Source: Lachnoclostridium sp. UBA6475 (GTDB lineage: Bacteria > Bacillota > Clostridia > Lachnospirales > Lachnospiraceae). Taken from it: a DNA stretch of 8,668 bases. Both the position numbers and the translations under genes were made by a program. The stretch covers positions 14,752-23,419 of the forward strand of contig DJNB01000061.1 in NCBI GenBank assembly GCA_002435545.1. The letters are read 5' to 3'. Numbering within the stretch: the first letter of the stretch is position 1; every line of letters starts with the position of its first letter. A model generated the notes under the pieces. The model ran no database searches. It was not told the origin of the DNA and worked only from the letters and a program-made list of their open reading frames with translations. Positions 1 through 5,696 of the stretch are shown piece by piece.

Positions 1-460
1 TTAAATTTTCTGCCATATCAATTCCTGTATAGGTACTTCCCTTAGGTAAATATGGTAGAATTAACAGCCCTAAAAATCCAAATCCGCAGCCACAATCCAA
101 CAGTTTTACCGGTCTGTCTATCTTCCAAACCTTTGTAATCAGGAATTCCATATAGTCATCGTTCCACATATTTTTTCTCGTCCGGAGAAGATATTCCAAC
201 TTTGCTTCCCAAAATTCTCTGGTTCCGGTCTGACTTGCAATATACACCTCTTCATTAAATGGCACAATCCCAATCAACTGATCCACAGATACGTCAAAAT
301 ATTCCGCAAGAACCGGCAAATATGTAATATCCGGCATGGCTCCGCCGTTTTCCCATTTGCTAATTGTCTGAAAGGAAACACCCACAATATCCGCTAATTC
401 CTGCTGTGTGATTTTCTTCTTATGTCGCAATTCCGCAATTCGTAAATTAATCTTTTTCAT
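1..460 (-). CDS. XRE-family helix-turn-helix / SAM-dependent methyltransferase fusion (3' end beyond window)
   Basis: Reading from the ATG at 460-458 gives 153 codons, open to the left edge, so the gene is cut by the window. Residues 1-65 are an XRE/Cro-type DNA-binding domain (QQELADIVGVSFQTISKWENG is the helix-turn-helix core). Residues 119-134 (LLDCGCGFGFLGLL) are the glycine-rich motif I of a class I Rossmann methyltransferase, followed by YTGIDMAENL, where the acidic residue that binds the SAM ribose is expected. The start is set by a GGAGG ribosome site eight bases upstream. It has its own promoter at 483-511. Proteins of this two-domain plan are common in Firmicutes. They usually resemble small-molecule or other non-DNA methyltransferases, and the substrate cannot be told from what is visible. 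It is separated from the toxin-antitoxin cassette by 153 bp holding a GNAT gene remnant. Confidence 0.88.
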   Translation of the reverse strand, partial: MKKINLRIAELRHKKKITQQELADIVGVSFQTISKWENGGAMPDITYLPVLAEYFDVSVDQLIGIVPFNEEVYIASQTGTREFWEAKLEYLLRTRKNMWNDDYMEFLITKVWKIDRPVKLLDCGCGFGFLGLLILPYLPKGSTYTGIDMAENL

Positions 461-482
461 CTCTGTAACCTCCGACACTACT

Positions 483-511
483 ATTATATCAAAAGTCTTT
501 TCACTTGTCGC
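483..511 (-). promoter_or_regulatory. Promoter of the XRE-methyltransferase gene
   Basis: On the minus strand GCGACA (511-506) and a perfect TATAAT (488-483) are separated by 17 bases, and the ATG follows about 22 bases later. The spacer contains AAAAG-T-CTTTT (491-501), a short dyad in the position where an XRE self-repressor could bind. The -10 is strong and the -35 matches the consensus at four of six positions. The operator idea is weak inference. Confidence 0.6.
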
Positions 512-546
512 AGTAAACATATGAGAATAAATTCAACTTAGAAGCG

Positions 547-608
547 AAATTTCCGTCATATCTTGGCAAATCGGGTATCACTACACATACACAGGAAGCC
601 GTTAAAAT
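547..608 (-). pseudogene. Remnant of a GNAT acetyltransferase gene
   Basis: The minus-strand frame from 608 reads ILTASCVCVVIPDLPRYDG, then drifts into unrelated residues and stops at 501-503. It aligns with KIVSSCVCVVIPNLTRNVR in the interior of the intact GNAT encoded at 2272-2709. At DNA level the 25 bases 574-598 are identical to 2513-2537, and the next 22 bases leftward match at 15 positions. Only the middle of the gene survives. There is no start, no acetyl-CoA motif A and no C-terminus. Because the protein alignment continues with conservative differences past the identical block, it looks like a diverged paralogue fragment, not a very recent copy. It begins six bases after the stop codon of the upstream nucleotidyltransferase, so a deletion probably joined the two. 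Confidence 0.7.
574..598. repeat. 25-bp direct repeat, left copy
   Basis: This block, beginning GGTATCACTACACATACA, is identical base for base to 2513-2537 and in the same orientation. The left copy lies in the GNAT remnant and the right copy inside the intact GNAT gene. Together they bracket the two-gene AbiE-like cassette plus the C-terminal coding half of the GNAT. Recombination between them would remove about 1.94 kb. Confidence 0.85.
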
Positions 609-613
609 CTACC

Positions 614-1207
614 TCATAAATCATAACATTGACGCAATATATCTATCATTTTCTGCGTGTTTTTACTATCGACATGCTCTCCTTTGGACTTACGTTCTTT
701 TAAATCCAGCCATGCTTTTGCCTTAAATGGTATTAAACAAGTGGGACTTAATACCGGAATGCCATCAATCAACATCTGTCCTGTTTTCAGCAGTTCGTAA
801 TACGCTTCATTCAGAAGAATTGCTGACAAACTAGATATTTCGTCATCTATCGGAAGTGGAGTAAGAATTGCATCATCTCCCAATATAATATAATCCGGAT
901 TTCTGGAAAAAATCTCTATCATGTACGGATATGCTTTACTTTTGGGAGCTGTAAAACGATAAAATTGTGGGGTTCCGTTACTCTTATTTAAGTGTTCATA
1001 TCCTGCTTCTTTTATATAATCCCAAAATGCTTCGCCAAACTCTGCCGTAATAGATTCGACAATCAAAACAATATCAATATCTTTCGTAGCACGAAAGGGC
1101 AATTCCTCGTTTTGCATAATCAAATCACATGCGGTTCCACCAATTATCACATATTGGTTTTCAAATTTCTTAAATCTTTCTTTAAATTTCGTAAATCCAT
1201 TAACCAT
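614..1207 (-). CDS. AbiEii-like nucleotidyltransferase, putative toxin (C-terminally truncated)
   Basis: A 197-aa protein of the DNA polymerase beta-like nucleotidyltransferase fold. YVIIGGTACDLI (19-30) is the Gly-Gly helix motif, TKDIDIVL (41-48) supplies the two metal-binding aspartates D43 and D45, and E98 in YMIEIFSR is the likely third acidic residue. KAKAWLDLKERK (162-173) is the lysine-bearing helix typical of AbiEii-like proteins. In AbiE systems such enzymes are toxins that transfer nucleotides to an RNA target such as tRNA; that activity here is inference. Its ATG shares one base with the stop of the upstream winged-helix gene (TAATG), so translation is probably coupled. Relatives as I recall them continue for roughly 50 more residues after a KKHxxND helix. 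This one ends at residue 197, next to a GNAT remnant, and may carry a frameshift near residue 182, so activity is doubtful. Confidence 0.8.
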   Translation of the reverse strand: MVNGFTKFKERFKKFENQYVIIGGTACDLIMQNEELPFRATKDIDIVLIVESITAEFGEAFWDYIKEAGYEHLNKSNGTPQFYRFTAPKSKAYPYMIEIFSRNPDYIILGDDAILTPLPIDDEISSLSAILLNEAYYELLKTGQMLIDGIPVLSPTCLIPFKAKAWLDLKERKSKGEHVDSKNTQKMIDILRQCYDL

Positions 1208-2139
1208 TACCCCTGTAACCTTCTTTCCTTCAGTTCGTCTATTGCCTCTTCAATTCTCTCATCATTCGTATTTTGAAAAGATAGAACAACAGAAATATCA
1301 TCCGCATTGTTATCATCTGCAAATTGTTTCGGATCATATGCCCATAATTCAAGTCTAACCTGCTTATCCGGTTCCACCAGTTCTTCTGTCAACAATGTTT
1401 TATCATAATCTTTCTCGCAAATTGCATATGTTACAACACGACTTGGATTTAGCATTGTTTTCTCTGAAAGTGCATTTTCTCCTGCAAGCACCATTTTGTC
1501 CGTAACTTGCTGTTTATCTATAAAACCCGATCTGCGGACTGGCGTAGACAGGTATCTTTTTGCTTTTTCAAACAATTCCAATCGCCCATATTTTGATTCA
1601 ATGAATTTGTTTACACCATCTTTTGCTGCAAAAAATAAGTCCGACGCTTCCAACTGCCTTACTGCTCTTGTCAGCGTCATTGCAGTAAACGGAAGCATTT
1701 TTTTTGCCTCTGAAATATACAGCCGATTTCTCCTTCCATATAGATATAACAAAAATAACTGCTGAGTAGAGTAAACAAATTTTCCAGTCAGTTTGGGAAG
1801 TTCCGTCTCATCTGTAAGTACTGTTCCAATAAAAGGCAGATACACCTGCTTCTCCGTGATAAATGGTATATTGTTTTCAATGAAACTTTCTCTTCGAAAT
1901 TTTGATATAGTCACCAGTTCAAATACAACGGGTACATTATCTATCTGCTGTATTTTTGCTATCTGTTTTTTTAATGATGGAAGAGTTGCAAGCGCTTCTG
2001 TTGGAATAAGCATTATGCAACGTTTATCTCCAATATATGCTGTATAAAAATCATAACTTCCTGCAATGTAAAGAGGCAAATCGTCTTGATGGCTCCATGC
2101 CGCATATTTTATAGAAAGTCCAAAAACATTTGTAAGCAT
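1207..2139 (-). CDS. Winged-helix DNA-binding protein, putative AbiEi-like antitoxin and autoregulator
   Basis: A 310-aa soluble protein. Residues 1-120 form an alpha/beta N-terminal domain ending in IPFITEKQVYLPFIGTVL (91-108). Residues 124-172 are a MarR-like winged helix (STQQLFLLYLYGRR, then SEAKKMLPFTAMTLTRAVRQLEASDL). Residues 230-310 are a C-terminal domain with LELWAYDPKQFAD and a charged end, DERIEEAIDELKERR. It is immediately upstream of and overlaps the nucleotidyltransferase gene, the arrangement of AbiEi/AbiEii pairs, where the first protein represses the operon and neutralises the toxin. Classic AbiEi proteins carry the winged helix at the N-terminus; here it is central, so this is a related but distinct lineage. 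Start chosen at the ATG at 2139-2137, with GGAG ten bases upstream and a good promoter. The antitoxin role is inferred from context and has not been shown. Confidence 0.75.
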   Translation of the reverse strand: MLTNVFGLSIKYAAWSHQDDLPLYIAGSYDFYTAYIGDKRCIMLIPTEALATLPSLKKQIAKIQQIDNVPVVFELVTISKFRRESFIENNIPFITEKQVYLPFIGTVLTDETELPKLTGKFVYSTQQLFLLYLYGRRNRLYISEAKKMLPFTAMTLTRAVRQLEASDLFFAAKDGVNKFIESKYGRLELFEKAKRYLSTPVRRSGFIDKQQVTDKMVLAGENALSEKTMLNPSRVVTYAICEKDYDKTLLTEELVEPDKQVRLELWAYDPKQFADDNNADDISVVLSFQNTNDERIEEAIDELKERRLQG

Positions 2140-2154
2140 ATCGTCATTTCTCCT

Positions 2155-2213
2155 TTTTAACTCAATTTATTTCATTTTAACTTATGCAATGTTAAAAGTC
2201 AACTTTTTAAGTT
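2155..2213. promoter_or_regulatory. Inverted and phased repeats, candidate operator for the winged-helix regulator
   Basis: TTTTAAC (2175-2181) and GTTAAAA (2191-2197) form a perfect 7-bp inverted repeat with a 9-base centre that exactly fills the -35/-10 spacer. A further TTTTAAC half-site lies 20 bp to the left at 2155-2161, overlapping the ribosome site. A second dyad, AACTT-TTT-AAGTT, covers 2201-2213 just upstream of the -35. Autorepression through inverted repeats is known for AbiE systems. The region is very AT-rich, so some of these short matches may be chance. Confidence 0.45.
2174..2202 (-). promoter_or_regulatory. Promoter of the AbiE-like operon
   Basis: TTGACT (2202-2197) and TAAAAT (2179-2174) on the minus strand are separated by exactly 17 bases. 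The start codon lies about 35 bases downstream, with a GGAG ribosome site between. This is the best promoter in the window after that of the XRE gene. The surrounding 60 bases contain only 11 G or C. Confidence 0.65.
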
Positions 2214-2271
2214 ATAAATATGATTCCGTCTTTATTCTCTTTTAGAAATAACGCCTCTAATGCTCTTTCCT

Positions 2272-2709
2272 CTATTCAATCCACTGTATAAAAGCTGTTT
2301 TATCGGAGTTGTTATATCCCGCACGTTTATAAAACTGCATCGTTGATTCTTTTTTCGATCCTGTGAGCAGCATCATTTTATAGCAGTTTTCCTTTTGTGC
2401 TATCTCTTTCGCATACGCTAAACATTCAGATGCGTAGCCTTTTCCGCGATAATCTTTATGCGTAACGACATTTTCTATAAAAGCATACGGTCTGACATTT
2501 CTTGTCAGATTCGGTATCACTACACATACACAGGAAGACACTATTTTGTCATCAACTACTTTTATGATAATATGATGATTTTTATCCTCAACGATCGTCT
2601 TCCATGTTCTGCTTAAATGCTCAGACATTTCCGGAACATCGCTTTCATGTAAATGCAAATATAATTCTAACAATCCTTTTAATTCATTTTCATGTATTTC
2701 TCGAATCAA
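2272..2709 (-). CDS. GNAT-family N-acetyltransferase
   Basis: A 145-aa single-domain acetyltransferase when begun at the TTG at 2709-2707 (MIREIHENELKGLLELYLHLHE). The acetyl-CoA-binding motif A is THKDYRGKGYASECL, with RGKGYA at residues 88-93, preceded by the beta-strand IENVVT. The C-terminal GSKKESTMQFYKRAGY is the typical motif B region. The frame continues five codons further up to a GTG, but a GGAGGG ribosome site lies inside those codons seven bases before the TTG, which decides the start. It overlaps the end of the DUF3267-type gene by 20 bases, so the two are translationally linked. The substrate is unknown. No antitoxin-like partner adjoins it, so a TacT-type toxin role is not supported. 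Its interior carries the right copy of the 25-bp repeat. Confidence 0.87.
   Translation of the reverse strand: MIREIHENELKGLLELYLHLHESDVPEMSEHLSRTWKTIVEDKNHHIIIKVVDDKIVSSCVCVVIPNLTRNVRPYAFIENVVTHKDYRGKGYASECLAYAKEIAQKENCYKMMLLTGSKKESTMQFYKRAGYNNSDKTAFIQWIE
2513..2537. repeat. 25-bp direct repeat, right copy
   Basis: Identical to 574-598. Here it encodes SSCVCVVI inside the intact acetyltransferase, so this copy is under coding constraint while the left one is not. Confidence 0.85.
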
Positions 2710-3226
2710 TATAATACCCTCCACAAAATTTTGCGTTTGACGGTTTCACAGCGATCAATATTGAATTAATAATATCCGAACCTGCAATAATCGCATTCAC
2801 GCACAAAATATACCTTAACAATTCAAAAGCAAATCCATCTGTCAACGGCAGAAAAAACATTGGAATAATGGTTAAAACAAGTAACGGAAGTGTCATAAAC
2901 AGCCAAAATCTTTTTTTGCTCATAACCGCGTTACTGTTAAGCCAAAAAAATATTCCGGAATGAGTTAAACTAATATCTCCAATTTTATAAACTACTGATA
3001 TATGTAATAATTCATGAACTATGAATACCAATATAAAAACACTGCCTTTTATGATCCAATTTGCAAAATTCCACACTCCCATCATCGTTGCTATTATAAT
3101 AAGAACTATCTGTAAACTATACACAAACTTCATAAAATGCCTTCGGAACCATACATTTTTAATAAATGGTTTCCAATTAGAAAAATCCCTATCATTCGCT
3201 GGAAGTGGTTTAAATAAATACAGCAT
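2690..3226 (-). CDS. DUF3267-type membrane protein with HExxH motif (putative zincin protease)
   Basis: A 178-aa integral membrane protein with about four hydrophobic segments (roughly 37-55, 60-80, 108-128 and 135-160). The metalloprotease signature HELLH is at residues 71-75 within a membrane segment, as in intramembrane or membrane-associated zincins. NAIIAGSDIINSIL (144-157) carries the Asn/Asp-containing second motif usual in the DUF3267 family, whose aspartate could be a further zinc ligand. Its substrate is unknown. The start at 3226 is certain: AAAGGAGG lies seven bases before the ATG. It begins 23 bases after the stop of the PDDEXK nuclease gene and its last codons overlap the start of the acetyltransferase, so the three probably form one transcript. 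Confidence 0.82.
   Translation of the reverse strand: MLYLFKPLPANDRDFSNWKPFIKNVWFRRHFMKFVYSLQIVLIIIATMMGVWNFANWIIKGSVFILVFIVHELLHISVVYKIGDISLTHSGIFFWLNSNAVMSKKRFWLFMTLPLLVLTIIPMFFLPLTDGFAFELLRYILCVNAIIAGSDIINSILIAVKPSNAKFCGGYYIDSRNT
2717..2722 (-). promoter_or_regulatory. Ribosome binding site deciding the TTG start of the GNAT gene
   Basis: GGAGGG on the minus strand, seven bases before the TTG at 2709 and inside the last codons of the DUF3267-type gene. It would lie within the coding region if the GTG at 2724 were the start, which argues for the shorter protein. Confidence 0.7.
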
Positions 3227-3249
3227 GCTTTCCTCCTTTAGTTTTTACT

Positions 3250-4350
3250 CTATTCTGTCCCCTTTTCTTCACTATTCTGCTTCTGAAGATAAAACATTGC
3301 CTTTTGTGTTTCAATCTCTGCTTTCAATTCTTCTTCTGTCGGCAGGTATAACTTATACTTTGAAGCAAACAACTGCTCATTGCCATGCATAATAGAATAG
3401 CGGGCAATATCGTCATCGGTATCGGAGCAAAGTACAATTCCTATTGTTGGGTTATCGCCCTCACTGCGTTTTAATTCATCATACATACGGATATACATAT
3501 CCATCTGTCCTACATCTTGATGTGTTATCTTCTCTGTTTTGAGATCAATAAGGACAAAGCATTTCAGTATGTAATTATAAAACACAAGATCAATATAATA
3601 GTCCTGCTTCTCCGTGTGAATGTGCTGTTGCCTTGCCACAAAAGCATATCCTTTTCCAAGTTCCATCAAAAATTTCTGTAAATTGGAAAGAATACTTTTC
3701 TCAAGATCACTTTCTGTAAAATCTGTACTCTGAGAAAATCCTAAGAATTCTGCAACTACTGGATTTTTGATAAACTCCAACTTATCATTTTGATACCGTT
3801 CTGTCAGTTCCTTCATTTCACTTTCTACAAGTTCTTTTTTCTGTGTCTTAAGCATACGATAATAATACTGAGAAGAAATATTCCTCTGTAAAGTTCGGAC
3901 ACTCCATGTCTGTTCTCCTGCTTCTTTTTCATACCAATCACGAGCTTCCGGGTCTTTAACCTGTAATAAAGTTCTATAATGCGACCATGAAAGTAATGTA
4001 TCGGATTGTCTACACGCCGTGTCGACAATTTTAGGAAAGGTTTTATAAAACTTTAGGCAATGGTATAAATTACTTCTATCATATCCCTTACCATATCGCT
4101 TAGTTAGTTCTTTAGATATTTCCTTTATTACCTTTAAGCCATACTCTGAACGTTCATCCCCACCTAATTCTTCTTCTGCAATTCTGTAGCCAAGCAGCCA
4201 ATTTCTCTGTACGAGCAATGTATTGACCGCCCGATATGCAGTTTTTTGTGAGGACTCAATAATCCCACACATATCATTTAAAATGTCATCGGTTTTAACA
4301 AAATTATCCATAATAATATTTTGTTCGTTTTTTTCCAATTTATTCTCCAT
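3250..4350 (-). CDS. DUF1016 / YhcG-type PDDEXK nuclease family protein
   Basis: A 366-aa soluble protein of usual length for the family. Residues 15-165 are the alpha-helical DUF1016 N-terminal domain (LVQRNWLLGYRIAEEE, KELTKRYGKGYDRSNLYHCL, TLLSWSHYRTLLQV). The C-terminal half is the PDDEXK nuclease domain: RQQHIHTEKQDYYIDLVFY contains the catalytic aspartate D254, FVLIDLKTEK contains D269 and K271 of the (D/E)xK motif, and GQMDMYIRMYD follows. All visible catalytic residues are intact. The family has been linked to restriction-modification loci and to DNA recombination or repair enzymes; the exact role here is unknown and no hsd genes are visible. The frame extends 21 codons upstream, but AAAGGAG eight bases before the ATG at 4350 sets the start. 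It leads a probable operon with the DUF3267-type and GNAT genes. Confidence 0.92.
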   Translation of the reverse strand: MENKLEKNEQNIIMDNFVKTDDILNDMCGIIESSQKTAYRAVNTLLVQRNWLLGYRIAEEELGGDERSEYGLKVIKEISKELTKRYGKGYDRSNLYHCLKFYKTFPKIVDTACRQSDTLLSWSHYRTLLQVKDPEARDWYEKEAGEQTWSVRTLQRNISSQYYYRMLKTQKKELVESEMKELTERYQNDKLEFIKNPVVAEFLGFSQSTDFTESDLEKSILSNLQKFLMELGKGYAFVARQQHIHTEKQDYYIDLVFYNYILKCFVLIDLKTEKITHQDVGQMDMYIRMYDELKRSEGDNPTIGIVLCSDTDDDIARYSIMHGNEQLFASKYKLYLPTEEELKAEIETQKAMFYLQKQNSEEKGTE

Positions 4351-4358
4351 AGCTATCG

Positions 4359-4365
4359 CTCCTTT
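4359..4365 (-). promoter_or_regulatory. Ribosome binding site of the DUF1016 gene
   Basis: AAAGGAG lies eight bases upstream of the ATG at 4350-4348. It places the start 21 codons inside the longest open frame. Confidence 0.75.
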
Positions 4366-4373
4366 GGATTGCA

Positions 4374-4401
4374 TTTTTAAAATAAAAGGAATTCCTTTCA
4401 A
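4374..4401 (-). promoter_or_regulatory. Candidate promoter of the DUF1016-DUF3267-GNAT operon
   Basis: TTGAAA (4401-4396) and TAAAAA (4379-4374) on the minus strand are separated by 16 bases, about 24 bases before the start codon. Both boxes are imperfect. This is the best candidate in the 119-bp gap between the two genes. Confidence 0.35.
4385..4398. repeat. Perfect 14-bp palindrome AAAGGAATTCCTTT
   Basis: The two strands read identically over these 14 bases. It overlaps the -35 and spacer of the candidate promoter, so it could be an operator for a dimeric repressor. No regulator can be named. It lacks a loop and a T-tract, so it does not look like a terminator. Confidence 0.55.
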
Positions 4402-4469
4402 ACTCCTAGACAAAGTGAAATTTAATCACCGCCACAAATATTAATTATTTTCTTTTTGGCTAATTCTGG

Positions 4470-4910
4470 TCAGGTATCTATTCTGACAATTTCCGTCAGC
4501 GCCTTATTCCGATATATCAAATCGTCTCTTACGGTAAATCCCTGCGTTTCCCAAAATGCATTTCCTGCGCTGTTTCTGTCAAATACCACCAGAGCAGCCT
4601 TATTGATTCCTAAAGCCGATAATTCATTCATTGCCTTGTCAACCAATTTACCCGCAATTCCCATCCTTCTATAATCAGGACGAACCGCTGTATGGTATAT
4701 ATAACCACGTCTTCCATCATTTCCCACCATGATTACTCCTATGATTTTGGAATCCTTTTCAGCCACAAGACAGGTATCCGGATTTCTTTGAATGAACTTA
4801 TCGATGCCCTCTTTCGAATCATCAAGATTATTCAGTCCCATTCCAACGCACGACATCCATAAATCATATACATTATCATAATCTTCTATTTTCATTTTTC
4901 TAATATCCAT
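4470..4910 (-). CDS. YpeA-like GNAT acetyltransferase
   Basis: A 146-aa single GNAT domain. It starts MDIRKMKIEDYDNVYDLW, continues with the FIQRNPDTCLVAEKDSKIIG strand pair, and has the acetyl-CoA motif A HTAVRPDYRRMGIAGKLVDKA with RRMGIA at residues 81-86. It ends with NSAGNAFWETQGFTVRDDLIYRNKAL, the pattern of the YpeA/RimI-like branch. The acceptor substrate is unknown. The ATG at 4910-4908 is chosen over an upstream in-frame ATG because the GGAGAGG ribosome site lies directly before it. The gene follows the C26 hydrolase by 63 bases with no visible terminator or clear promoter, so it is probably cotranscribed. No convincing hairpin follows its stop. Confidence 0.88.
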   Translation of the reverse strand: MDIRKMKIEDYDNVYDLWMSCVGMGLNNLDDSKEGIDKFIQRNPDTCLVAEKDSKIIGVIMVGNDGRRGYIYHTAVRPDYRRMGIAGKLVDKAMNELSALGINKAALVVFDRNSAGNAFWETQGFTVRDDLIYRNKALTEIVRIDT

Positions 4911-4973
4911 TTTCTGTCCTCTCCTTTTGTATGTTTTTTCCATAAATCAGATTTTTCCATTTTTTTACAGCGC

Positions 4974-5675
4974 TTAAATTGACCTTACGAAAGCATGGAT
5001 CAGTTTCCTGCTGTTTTCATCCACCTCGTAGGAAAATTCAGGATGCCACTGAACCCCCATTATAAACTTACGGGAAGGCATATATATTCCTTCAATCAAT
5101 CCATCTTCGGAAACAGCCATTTTTTGAAAATCGGGCGACAGCGTTTTGACTGCCTGATGGTGATAACTGTTTACTCCCATCTGTTCCTTTTCCAAAATAT
5201 GATAAAGCGGTGTGTCCTTTTGTATCGTTACCTGATGTGCTGTCCTGTCATACGGCGGTTTCATGTGATGGTCGATGCCGCTGTTATGTTCCGTTTCTAA
5301 ATCCTGATACAGAGTCCCGCCATAGCAGGCATTCATAAACTGAACTCCCCGGCAGATCCCCAGCACAGATTTATCCTTTTCTATCGCTCTGTCTAAAATA
5401 TATCGTTCCATTTCGTCTCGTAACGCGCAGGTTGAACCGCACCACGTTTCTGTCTGGGCGTGATAGACAGAGGGCGACACATCATGTCCGCCGGTCAGCA
5501 AAAAACCACCACATATCTCTAGAAAATAATCCAGTTCCTCCGGTCTGCGTGTTAGTGGAAGCATTAAGGGAATCGCATTTTCCGCCTCCAGCATTTTCAT
5601 ATATCCCGGAAGCATCCAGTAACTTTCTTTTTCGTCATCATAAAGCGGCATAACACCAATTACTTTTCTCATCAT
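4974..5675 (-). CDS. Gamma-glutamyl-gamma-aminobutyrate hydrolase family protein (peptidase C26, class I glutamine amidotransferase fold)
   Basis: A 233-aa cytoplasmic hydrolase. Residues 53-64 (GGFLLTGGHDVS) form the glycine-rich segment typical of PuuD-like enzymes. GICRGVQFMN contains the nucleophile C108 in the nucleophile elbow. NSYHHQAV (169-176) is the family's conserved His-rich strand. GVQWHPEF supplies the catalytic H211 and E213, so the triad is complete. The family cleaves gamma-glutamyl amide bonds, for example gamma-glutamyl-GABA in putrescine breakdown, but no putrescine genes are nearby, so the substrate is open. The start at 5675 follows GAGGTG at good spacing; a second ATG directly after it is equally possible. 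It begins 21 bases after the surface-protein stop with no terminator between, so it may be read through from that gene. Confidence 0.9.
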   Translation of the reverse strand: MMRKVIGVMPLYDDEKESYWMLPGYMKMLEAENAIPLMLPLTRRPEELDYFLEICGGFLLTGGHDVSPSVYHAQTETWCGSTCALRDEMERYILDRAIEKDKSVLGICRGVQFMNACYGGTLYQDLETEHNSGIDHHMKPPYDRTAHQVTIQKDTPLYHILEKEQMGVNSYHHQAVKTLSPDFQKMAVSEDGLIEGIYMPSRKFIMGVQWHPEFSYEVDENSRKLIHAFVRSI

Positions 5676-5696
5676 TTTTTCACCTCGTAAACTCAT

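Noticed and set aside
461..1210. Shared nine bases AGGTTACAG before the starts of the XRE gene and the nucleotidyltransferase, as a common regulatory element
   Set aside because: Both include ribosome-site sequence, where similarity is expected. One copy is coding for the end of the winged-helix protein, and the flanks do not match.
992..2047. Plus-strand open frames opposite the toxin-antitoxin-like genes
   Set aside because: They are antisense to well-supported genes, have no ribosome site and give Cys/Phe/Ser-rich low-information peptides.
574..2537. 25-bp direct repeats as insertion-sequence target duplications or integrase attachment sites
   Set aside because: There are no terminal inverted repeats, transposase or integrase between them, and the homology continues beyond the repeat as a gene fragment. 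Kept only as a recombination scar hypothesis.
2272..2709. GNAT as a TacT-type acetyltransferase toxin
   Set aside because: There is no adjacent small ribbon-helix-helix or similar antitoxin gene. The upstream partner is a membrane protein.
3250..4413. Longer version of the DUF1016 protein starting at 4413
   Set aside because: The extra 21 residues overlap the candidate promoter and the AAAGGAG ribosome site, and lack any similarity to the family's start.
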